From Bacillota bacterium (GTDB lineage Bacteria; Bacillota; Sulfobacillia; JAJZYS01; JAJYTV01), in contig JAJYNV010000378.1 in the NCBI GenBank assembly GCA_021786135.1, forward strand, positions 1 through 5,472: a stretch of 5,472 nt of DNA, in the 5' to 3' direction. A model generated the notes under the pieces. It was not told the DNA's origin, searched no databases, and worked only from the letters and a program-made list of their open reading frames with translations. The position numbers and the translations under genes were made by a program. Shown here piece by piece: positions 1-5,472 of this stretch; position 1 is the first letter of the stretch; every line of letters begins with the position of its first letter.

Positions 1-981
<981 letters not shown>

Positions 982-1002
982 GCTCGTTCTTGCGCCTCCT
1001 CG

Positions 1003-1932
1003 TTAGTGGGTCACGTGGACGTTCTGACCTGCAGCCACCCGCATGCCGATACCGATGGAGAGCAGCTTCGCCTCAGGCGGATCCGCCCGCGATGTGAGGA
1101 CGATGGGGCATTGCGCCCCGAGCAGGATACCCGCGGTGCGCGCGCCCTGGAAGTACGTGAACGCCTTGTAGAGGACATTCCCCGCCTCGATGTTCGGCAC
1201 CACGAGCAGGTCCGGCTCTCCGGCCACCGCACTGCGTATTCCCTTGTGCAGCGCAGCCTCGCGCGAGATCGCATTATCGAGGGCGAGCGGGCCGTCGACG
1301 ATGCAGCGCGGCAGCTGGCCACGCTCGCTCATCTTCGCCAGGTTCGCGGCGTCCACGGTTGCGGGCATGGCGGGGTCCACGACCTCGACCGCGGCGAGCG
1401 CCGCCACCAGGGGCTCCTCGATCCCCAGGGCGTGCAGGGCCTCGACAGCGTTGCGCACGATCTCGGTCTTCATCAAGAGGTCCGGCTGGACGTTCACCGC
1501 TGCGTCGCTGAGAAAGTACAGCCTGTGGTGCAGCGGGTCTTCCAGGACGGCCAGGTGGGACATCTTGCGTGCGCCCTTGCGCAGACCGTGATCGCGGTCC
1601 AGGATGGCACGCAGGAAGTCGGACGTCTCGATGAGTCCCTTCATCAGCATCTCGGCGCGGCCGCTGCGCACAACGTCCACCGCCAGTCTCGCGGCCTGCC
1701 GCTCGTCACTCGCCGGGACGATGCGATCGCCGTCCGGCAGTTGGTAGCCCACCGTCTTCGCCGCCAATTCCAGGCGCTCGGGGTCACCCACCAGGATCGG
1801 CTCCACCCAGCCCTTGTCCTCGGCTTCCTTGATGGCGCTCAGGACCTCCGCGTCGCCAGCCGCTGCCACCGCCACAGGCACGCGCCGGCTAGGTACCTCC
1901 CCCAGAAGTTCATGGAAGCTGCGGAAGTGCAT
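1003..1932 (-). CDS. ptb: Phosphate butyryltransferase
   Basis: Transfers an acyl group between CoA and phosphate (butyryl-, isobutyryl- or isovaleryl-CoA to acyl-phosphate). With butyrate kinase this yields ATP and a free acid at the end of branched-chain amino acid breakdown. The 309 residues match the roughly 300 usual for Ptb and align along their length with what I recall of Bacillus Ptb: LMKGLIETSDFL (96-107), KMSHLAVLEDP (123-133), AALAAVEVVDP (177-187), CIVDGPLALDNAIS (210-223), the family hallmark PDLLVVPNIEAGNVLYK (240-256) and CPIVLTSRAD (275-284). I chose the ATG at 1932 because AGGAG sits 10 nt upstream; an ATG at 1941 would place that site only 1 nt away, and the ATG at 1986 adds residues with no family match. 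The start lies inside the end of the preceding gene (23-nt overlap), implying translational coupling. Phosphate acetyltransferase activity is possible, but the sequence is Ptb-like. Confidence 0.95.
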   Translation of the reverse strand: MHFRSFHELLGEVPSRRVPVAVAAAGDAEVLSAIKEAEDKGWVEPILVGDPERLELAAKTVGYQLPDGDRIVPASDERQAARLAVDVVRSGRAEMLMKGLIETSDFLRAILDRDHGLRKGARKMSHLAVLEDPLHHRLYFLSDAAVNVQPDLLMKTEIVRNAVEALHALGIEEPLVAALAAVEVVDPAMPATVDAANLAKMSERGQLPRCIVDGPLALDNAISREAALHKGIRSAVAGEPDLLVVPNIEAGNVLYKAFTYFQGARTAGILLGAQCPIVLTSRADPPEAKLLSIGIGMRVAAGQNVHVTH

Positions 1933-2671
1933 GAATCTCATGCTCCTCTCTCTGCACTGCCCAAGCGGCCAGGCCCCATGCCACATTGGTGGCCAAGGTG
2001 GGGGCCAAGTCCCCGAGCGCTTGCCTGGCTTCGGTCACGAATCGCCGTTCGCCACCCAGGCAGATGACGTCCGGCCGTCCACCTGTCGCCGCAGCCAGCC
2101 TCCCGACAGCCATGCGCAGGCGGTGAACCCATGCCGGGAGACCCTCCGGCATTGCCGCGAGGCCGGCGTCGCTGAACAGCCGGCGTGCGAAATTCTCGCC
2201 TTCCTCGACCAGCCGGCCCGTCACCCAGCGCGTCTCGACGGCACCGGTGGTGCGGCCGCCGATCGCCTCCTCATCGAGGCTCCGGAAGCTGTCCCGCAGT
2301 GCACCCTGGCGCAGAGCCCAGCCGACCGTTTCGGGGCCGAGAAGGAGCAGCACCGCCCGCTTCGCGCCCGTCACCTCACGCCTGAGCAGGTCGCCCTCGC
2401 AGAAGGGAGGGGCTGTCCTGTAGACCGACGCGACGCCAGTCAGGCGGGCAGCTGCCGGCAGTTCGTGGAGAGCGAGGGGAACCGGCCTCAACACGGCGCC
2501 CGCAATGCGCCGCGGCACGGGGTTGCCAGCCGTCGTCGGCACGAGGATCTGTCGGACTCCGGCACGCTCCACCTGCTCAGTCAGAGCCTGCGGCTCGCCG
2601 CGCCAGTGGAAGCCTGGCATCCAGAGCTCAGCTTCATAGGGCAGGAGGCGCGCATACACCGTAGCACTCAT
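1910..2671 (-). CDS. Unrecognised 253-residue protein, first gene of the ptb-bcd set
   Basis: I do not recognise the family. The ATG at 2671 is supported by GGGGAG 8 nt upstream. The frame stays open much further back, to 3211, but that extension crosses the spo0A terminator and the end of spo0A and reads as low-quality peptide. The protein is soluble-looking, with no signal peptide or membrane segment. Visible parts: an aromatic N-terminus (LLPYEAELWMPGFHWRG, 9-25), an alpha/beta-looking segment QILVPTTAGNPV (41-52), hydrophobic RAVLLLLGPETVGWAL (105-120), GGRTTGAVETRW (138-149), and a C-terminal DVICLGGERRF strand-loop (201-211) followed by NVAWGLAAWAVQ (229-240). There are two cysteines, 91 and 204, and no metal-binding or Walker motif I can name. 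Its last 23 nt overlap ptb, so it probably acts in or regulates the same branched-chain acyl-CoA pathway. That role is inferred from position alone. Confidence 0.8.
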   Translation of the reverse strand: MSATVYARLLPYEAELWMPGFHWRGEPQALTEQVERAGVRQILVPTTAGNPVPRRIAGAVLRPVPLALHELPAAARLTGVASVYRTAPPFCEGDLLRREVTGAKRAVLLLLGPETVGWALRQGALRDSFRSLDEEAIGGRTTGAVETRWVTGRLVEEGENFARRLFSDAGLAAMPEGLPAWVHRLRMAVGRLAAATGGRPDVICLGGERRFVTEARQALGDLAPTLATNVAWGLAAWAVQREEHEIHALPQLP

Positions 2672-2679
2672 GTCTTGGT

Positions 2680-2685
2680 CTCCCC
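2680..2685 (-). promoter_or_regulatory. Ribosome binding site of the unknown gene before ptb
   Basis: GGGGAG read on the minus strand, 8 nt before the ATG at 2671. It decides the start of the 253-residue gene against the longer open frame that continues upstream. Confidence 0.65.
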
Positions 2686-2714
2686 AAGCGATCAAGATAA
2701 CGCAGGCAGCTGAG

Positions 2715-2730
2715 CGCGTCCACCGTGCCG
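2715..2730 (-). promoter_or_regulatory. Possible sigma-54 (-24/-12) promoter for the ptb-bcd operon
   Basis: The minus strand reads CGGCACG, then 4 nt, then ACGCG. The consensus is TGGCACG-N4-TTGCW. The -24 element matches 6 of 7, and the invariant GG and GC pairs are 10 nt apart as required, but the TT of the -12 element is missing. A start 12 nt downstream would fall near 2704, giving a leader of about 33 nt that ends in the ribosome binding site. In B. subtilis the equivalent bkd operon is known to use SigL with the activator BkdR, which makes the match attractive. In GC-rich DNA a chance match is possible, and no -35/-10 promoter stood out as an alternative. Confidence 0.3.
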
Positions 2731-2958
2731 GCCTGGTTTCAGTCGCGCGAAGGCTCGCGCATACCTGCGCGGCGCCGTGTCGAGGCCGGCGACGCGCCTC
2801 CTCGGCAGCGTCACCATACCTCGTCGACGCCATTCTCGCACACCGGCAATAGACTGCGCCGCCTGCGGCGTTTGCGCAATGGTCTCCTGTTCGTTGTGCG
2901 CACCGAGGACTGCATTGTCGGAAGTTTTGTTGCATGGCCAGGCGGCCCTTCCCGCCAG

Positions 2959-2968
2959 TGGCTAGCCA
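2959..2968. repeat. 10-bp perfect palindrome
   Basis: TGGCTAGCCA is its own reverse complement. It lies about 255 nt upstream of the transcription start predicted from the sigma-54-like element, within the range of an enhancer-type activator site. This is position-based inference only. Confidence 0.3.
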
Positions 2969-2973
2969 GACCG

Positions 2974-3014
2974 CTCGAGGCAGACAGTCCCACAGGCGGC
3001 GGAGTCTCGAGGCA
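2974..3014. repeat. 9-bp direct repeat pair with CTCGAG core
   Basis: CTCGAGGCA occurs at 2974-2982 and again at 3006-3014, a start-to-start distance of 32 bp, close to three helical turns. Each copy contains the palindrome CTCGAG. The pair lies just downstream of the spo0A terminator and far upstream of the next gene, so it could be an operator pair or chance. Confidence 0.3.
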
Positions 3015-3031
3015 ACGGCAGCAAAGAAGAA

Positions 3032-3061
3032 GGACGGTAACCAGTTAGCTGGTGACCGTCC
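3032..3061 (-). terminator. Intrinsic terminator of spo0A
   Basis: The arms GGACGGTAACCAG (3032-3044) and CTGGTGACCGTCC (3049-3061) pair over 13 positions with a single mismatch around a 4-nt loop. On the minus strand the hairpin is followed by the T-rich run TTCTTCTTTGCT. It begins about 15 nt after the spo0A stop codon, so it should separate spo0A transcription from the ptb-bcd set. Confidence 0.85.
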
Positions 3062-3075
3062 AAATGTCCCTGATT

Positions 3076-3858
3076 TCAGCTGGCGCGGGACTCCATGCGC
3101 AGCTTGTCCGCTACCATGGCGATGAATTCCGAATTGGTCGGCTTGCCGCGCTCCCGACTGACCGTGTGGCTGAAAATGCGGTGGATCGCCGTCAGGTTGC
3201 CTCTGTTCCACGCCACCTCGATGGCGTGTCGGATCGCTCTCTCGACCCTGCTCGGCGTCGTCTTGTATTTTCGGGCCACGCTTGGATAGAGTTCCTTCGT
3301 CACGAGACTCAAGAGTTCCACGTCGTCGATGACCAGGAGGATGGCTTCCCGCAGGTACAGGTAGCCTTTGATATGGGCCGGGATGCCCACCTCGTGGATG
3401 ATGCGTGTGACCTCTACATCCATCTGCCTACCCGGCACCGCCGCCGTGGCCGATGTCGCAACAGGCGGAGCCTGGACCTCACGTGCGGAGACGAGCTGTC
3501 GGACGCGCTGGGCAAGAACATCCAGGCTGAACGGCTTAAGTATGTAATAGTCAGCGCCGAGGGAGCTGATCTGGTGCGTCAGCGCCTCGTGGCCGAAGGC
3601 GGTGAGCGCGATAACCTTGGGACGCACATCACGGTTCTCCTGCGCGAGGCGTTCGAGAACGCCGATGCCGTCGAGATGGGGCATGATGACATCTAGAATA
3701 AGTACGTCCGGTTTCTGTTGGCCCAGAAGCTCCAGAACCTCAACGCCGTTCTGGGCCACTGCCACCAATTCGAGATCGCTTTGCCGGGAGATGAATTCGC
3801 GGACTGTTTCACAGAATTCTCTGTTGTCGTCCGCCAGTACGATTCGGATCTTGGCCAC
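3076..3858 (-). CDS. spo0A: Spo0A, master response regulator of sporulation
   Basis: Phosphorylated through the sporulation phosphorelay or directly by orphan kinases, Spo0A binds 0A boxes to switch on early sporulation genes. The 260 residues are close to the 267 of B. subtilis. The receiver domain (about 1-120) has the acidic pair Asp10-Asp11, phospho-acceptor Asp56 in LILDVIMP, Thr86, Tyr105 and Lys108 in YYILKPF. An Ala/Pro-rich linker (about 125-145) leads to the Spo0A C-terminal domain (about 147-260), nearly identical to its family in HEVGIPAHIKGYLYLREAI (155-173), the recognition helix region TTPSRVERAIRHAIEVAW (200-217) and KPTNSEFIAMVADKLR (239-254). I chose the GTG at 3858 because AGGAGGG lies 8 nt upstream and the protein then begins MAKIRIVLADDN as expected; the ATG at 3876 overlaps that ribosome binding site. 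The gene follows spoIVB by 172 nt, the usual Firmicute order. Confidence 0.98.
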   Translation of the reverse strand: MAKIRIVLADDNREFCETVREFISRQSDLELVAVAQNGVEVLELLGQQKPDVLILDVIMPHLDGIGVLERLAQENRDVRPKVIALTAFGHEALTHQISSLGADYYILKPFSLDVLAQRVRQLVSAREVQAPPVATSATAAVPGRQMDVEVTRIIHEVGIPAHIKGYLYLREAILLVIDDVELLSLVTKELYPSVARKYKTTPSRVERAIRHAIEVAWNRGNLTAIHRIFSHTVSRERGKPTNSEFIAMVADKLRMESRAS

Positions 3859-3913
3859 GAGGCAAACCCTCCTCATTCCCTAGCACGTACCAGAGGTTCG
3901 ACTCTTTGGACAT
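3809..3913 (-). CDS. Possible 34-codon upstream ORF in the spo0A leader, overlapping spo0A
   Basis: A short frame starts with ATG at 3913 behind a very strong purine tract, AGGAGGGAGG (3924-3915; AGGAGG with 5-nt spacing). It encodes 34 residues beginning MSKESNLWYVLGNEEG and ends with TGA at 3809, after running 50 nt into spo0A in another frame. Ribosomes translating it would pass over the spo0A ribosome binding site and start, so it could couple or damp spo0A translation. The second half is simply another frame of spo0A, and I know of no homologous leader peptide. It may be a non-functional ORF, though its ribosome binding site is as good as that of any gene in the window. Confidence 0.3.
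   Translation of the reverse strand: MSKESNLWYVLGNEEGLPRGQDPNRTGGRQQRIL
3867..3873 (-). promoter_or_regulatory. Ribosome binding site deciding the GTG start of spo0A
   Basis: AGGAGGG on the minus strand, 8 nt before the GTG at 3858. An in-frame ATG at 3876-3874 immediately precedes it; using that ATG would translate the Shine-Dalgarno as Arg-Arg and add six residues absent from known Spo0A proteins. Confidence 0.85.
3897..3903. promoter_or_regulatory. spo0A: Possible 0A box, proximal
   Basis: TTCGACT on the plus strand matches the 0A box TTCGACA (equivalent to TGTCGAA) in 6 of 7 positions. It lies about 40 nt upstream of the spo0A start, inside the upstream ORF, and could serve autoregulation by Spo0A~P as known for B. 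subtilis spo0A. One mismatch in a 7-mer is weak evidence. Confidence 0.3.
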
Positions 3914-3970
3914 ACCTCCCTCCTGTCCCCTGCCAAAGCGTTCGCCGCAATTCGCGCCTGACGCGTCATC

Positions 3971-3977
3971 TGTCGAT
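3971..3977. promoter_or_regulatory. spo0A: Possible 0A box, distal
   Basis: TGTCGAT on the plus strand matches TGTCGAA in 6 of 7 positions. It lies about 115 nt upstream of spo0A, between spo0A and spoIVB, and is oriented opposite to the proximal candidate. I found no convincing sigma-A or sigma-H promoter nearby; the best sigma-A-like pair on the minus strand is TTGGCA with TATGTC 16 nt later, which is poor. Confidence 0.3.
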
Positions 3978-4030
3978 CTCCCCACTTTCCCCTGGGGACG
4001 GGCGTTCACCGCCTGAGCGAAGGGGTGCGT

Positions 4031-5287
4031 CTAGGCCGGCAGACGCGCAGACTGTCGAACGGTTTGATGGATAGAGGCGGACAGAGTTTCGTCCATCCAG
4101 TCGGCGAACGTGCCATAACCGCGCCAGGGATCGTGGATGAACACATGCGTCACCGCCCCGACCAGACGGCCCCTCTGCACGATGGGGGAACCGGACATGC
4201 CCTGCACGATGCCGCCGCTTCGACGCAGAAGTCTCCGGTCCACGATGCGCAACACCATGCCCTTCGAACCCGCGCGGCGATCCGCGATGACCCGTTCGAT
4301 GCGCACCTTGAAGGCCTCCACCTTGTGATTCTGCAGTACTGTGTAGAGCGTCGCAGGGCCTACCTCCACCTCCGAAACGGTGGCGATCGGCAGGAGCCTC
4401 CCTTTTGGCAGGCGGGTGAGACGGCCGCCAATGCCGACATCGGCGTTGCGCGTGATCTGACCGAGGGGCAATTCGGAAAGGTCGAGCGCCCCCAGCTTCT
4501 GACCGGGCTTGCCGCGGCGCGCGCGCATCACGCCGAACACAATGGCTGGGGCGATCTCACCCCGTGACGAGAGCCGCGCTCCAACTGCAAGGCGCACCGA
4601 GTGGCCCAAGGCGGTGAACGTGCCGCGACGGGGATCGGCAAACGTCAGGGTCCCAACCCCGCTCACTTCGTCGCGCACGTAGACGCCCAGCCTGTAGCGC
4701 GCAAGCTGACGGTCGAAGGCGGGACGCGCCTGCAGGGTATGCACGCCGTCTTCGCGCACCACGGTCAGCCGCACCTTGCGCCCGGCCCTGCCCGCCGCCT
4801 CGATCAGCTGGTGGAGTCCCGCATTGGACCGTACGGTAACGCCGTCCACAGCCACCAGGGCGTCTCCGACCCTGAGGCCAGCTGCACCGCCTGGGGAGCG
4901 CAGGGAACCCTCGATCGACGGAACCCTGTCGAGAGCGACGACAGTGGCTGCGCCCCGCACGGTGACGCCGATCGCCTGGCCGCCCAGGAGCACCCTCCGC
5001 GGCGCGGCGACCCGCACATCCACCTGTTTCACCGGAAGTCCGGCCAAGGTCAGGGCAACGTCGCCCCTCCCGCTGGCCACGAGGTGCAGCCCGCGCGGTC
5101 CCTCCTGTACCCTGACGCCGCCGCGGTCGCGATGGCCAAAGAGGCCCAGGTTCCGGATGTCCAGGGCGTCACCTCTCGGCAACGCTATGTGGCCCGGCAA
5201 CGCCGCAAGCGCGCGGTACTGCGGTGAGCAGAAACCTACGGTAAGAAGAGAAAGTGCAAGCAAACTCGCGATTCTCCGCGCATTCAC
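4031..5287 (-). CDS. spoIVB: SpoIVB, sporulation signalling serine protease (peptidase S55, PDZ)
   Basis: Made in the forespore and exported to the intermembrane space, SpoIVB cleaves SpoIVFA so that the SpoIVFB protease can process pro-sigma-K in the mother cell. The 418 residues compare with 426 in B. subtilis. A hydrophobic N-terminal export/anchor segment (about 5-20) carries no proper lipobox. A PDZ domain lies at about 100-190, with GGAAGLRVGDALVAVDG at 133-149. The S55 protease domain follows: LGVYVRDEVSGVGTLTF (200-216), His229 in ALGH, Asp350 in RIVDRRLL, and Ser365 in GGIVQGMSGSP (358-368). Recalled B. subtilis catalytic residues are His236, Asp363 and Ser378, and the Asp-Ser spacing of 15 is identical. 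The C-terminal VTHVFIHDPWRGYGTF is typical. The GTG start at 5287 has AGGGGG 10 nt upstream. It precedes spo0A, the normal order. Confidence 0.97.
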   Translation of the reverse strand: MNARRIASLLALSLLTVGFCSPQYRALAALPGHIALPRGDALDIRNLGLFGHRDRGGVRVQEGPRGLHLVASGRGDVALTLAGLPVKQVDVRVAAPRRVLLGGQAIGVTVRGAATVVALDRVPSIEGSLRSPGGAAGLRVGDALVAVDGVTVRSNAGLHQLIEAAGRAGRKVRLTVVREDGVHTLQARPAFDRQLARYRLGVYVRDEVSGVGTLTFADPRRGTFTALGHSVRLAVGARLSSRGEIAPAIVFGVMRARRGKPGQKLGALDLSELPLGQITRNADVGIGGRLTRLPKGRLLPIATVSEVEVGPATLYTVLQNHKVEAFKVRIERVIADRRAGSKGMVLRIVDRRLLRRSGGIVQGMSGSPIVQRGRLVGAVTHVFIHDPWRGYGTFADWMDETLSASIHQTVRQSARLPA

Positions 5288-5450
5288 GCTGCATTTGCCC
5301 CCTAATCGTCTGCGATCGTCCGTAACTATCCTTTCTCGACGATCGGGGCGGCATGCTGGCAGGAAGACAGAACGCGCACCTCTTTGGCGCGCGCCCCACA
5401 GGACCTATGCAGCCAAGAATAGCCTGGCGGGCCACATCTCGCGCACGGCC
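5288..5450. other. Short intergenic region upstream of spoIVB
   Basis: About 160 nt that should contain the spoIVB promoter. I looked for forespore (sigma-F/G) elements on the minus strand: a GCATA around 5408 fits a -35, but no acceptable -10 follows at the right distance. A perfect 10-bp palindrome, GGCGCGCGCC, lies at 5386-5395. An open frame crosses the region on the minus strand but reads into spoIVB in the wrong frame and is not supported. Confidence 0.4.
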
Positions 5451-5472
5451 TCAGTCGTCGGCCAAAAGCTCT
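5451..5472 (-). CDS. C-terminal tail of an upstream gene, possibly recN (window edge)
   Basis: The last minus-strand codons at the edge read E-L-L-A-D-D followed by TGA (5453-5451). In Firmicutes recN, encoding a DNA-repair ATPase, usually sits directly upstream of spoIVB, and RecN proteins often end in a short charged tail after a leucine pair. Six codons cannot identify a gene; the call rests on neighbourhood and the presence of an in-frame stop. Confidence 0.25.

Larger units (their letters stand above)
2672..3031. other. Gene-poor control region between the spo0A terminator and the ptb-bcd set
   Basis: About 360 nt without a gene I can support. Open frames cross it on both strands, but they lack good start sites and read as arginine-rich, GC-driven peptide. 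It contains small perfect hairpins at 2745-2760 (6-bp stem, 4-nt loop) and 2857-2870 (CGCCGC/GCGGCG), a 10-bp palindrome at 2959-2968, a 9-bp direct repeat at 2974-2982 and 3006-3014, and the sigma-54-like element at 2715-2730. I see no T-box consensus and no riboswitch I recognise. The length would leave room for upstream activator sites. Confidence 0.5.

Noticed and set aside
1814..2713. 299-codon plus-strand open frame across the unknown gene and the start of ptb
   Set aside because: It is Arg/Pro/Ser-rich with no domain and no good start. The minus-strand gene opposite has a proper ribosome binding site, a compact operon position and a balanced composition.
2857..2870. CGCCGC/GCGGCG hairpin as a terminator or attenuator
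   Set aside because: There is no T-run on either strand, and such short GC hairpins are expected by chance here.
2696..2964. Other minus-strand frame between the spo0A terminator and the unknown gene, with a peptide of mixed composition ending at a TGA near 2696
   Set aside because: It has no ATG with a ribosome binding site until about 42 codons before its end, a TAG interrupts it upstream, and the second half is Arg-rich. It is not enough to call a gene or pseudogene.
2672..3211. N-terminal 180-codon extension of the unknown gene
   Set aside because: It would run through the end of spo0A and its terminator hairpin, the peptide is low quality, and the ATG at 2671 has a good ribosome binding site.
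3052..3696. 214-codon plus-strand open frame opposite spo0A
   Set aside because: It is antisense to a nearly invariant Spo0A and has no recognisable product.
3983..4020. Possible terminator after spoIVB (CCCC/GGGG and GGCG/CGCC pairings)
   Set aside because: The stems are only 4-5 bp, loops are too tight or too long, and no T-run follows on the minus strand.
5384..5412. Sigma-F/G promoter for spoIVB built on GCATA
   Set aside because: The -35-like GCATA is present, but at 15-18 nt spacing no sequence resembles the expected -10 element.
5169..5435. 88-codon minus-strand open frame spanning the spoIVB start
   Set aside because: It is out of frame with spoIVB, lacks a ribosome binding site and has a Cys/Arg-rich shadow composition. 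The GTG at 5287 gives a correct SpoIVB N-terminus.

Overview
The window is GC-rich DNA with every supportable gene on the minus strand, so transcription runs from high to low coordinates. SpoIVB and Spo0A, two proteins confined to endospore-forming Firmicutes (Bacillota), place it in a spore former. The high GC suggests one of the GC-rich clostridial or thermophilic lineages rather than a classical Bacillus; the species cannot be named from this window.

Layout in transcription order: (1) at the right edge, what looks like the last few codons of an upstream gene, possibly recN; (2) spoIVB (5287-4031), the PDZ/S55 serine protease that signals from the forespore to activate sigma-K; (3) a short leader with two near-consensus 0A boxes and a 34-codon upstream ORF with a strong ribosome binding site that overlaps the next gene; (4) spo0A (3858-3076, GTG start), the master sporulation response regulator, closed by a clear intrinsic terminator at 3061-3032; (5) about 360 nt without a convincing gene, holding short repeats, small hairpins and a possible sigma-54 promoter; (6) a tight three-gene set: an unrecognised 253-residue protein (2671-1910), phosphate butyryltransferase ptb (1932-1003, overlapping the preceding gene) and leucine dehydrogenase bcd (981 to beyond position 1, its C-terminus cut off).

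The order spoIVB-spo0A followed by ptb-bcd resembles the Bacillus arrangement, in which the branched-chain amino acid catabolic (bkd) cluster lies downstream of spo0A. LeuDH deaminates Leu/Val/Ile to 2-oxo acids. A branched-chain 2-oxo acid dehydrogenase, expected to lie outside the window, would yield acyl-CoAs, and Ptb converts these to acyl-phosphates for a butyrate kinase, also expected outside.

I found no mobile element, CRISPR array, tRNA or rRNA. The main open questions are the unknown protein coupled to ptb, the upstream ORF in the spo0A leader, and the control region in front of the catabolic genes. I see no strong case for an entirely new biological system here.
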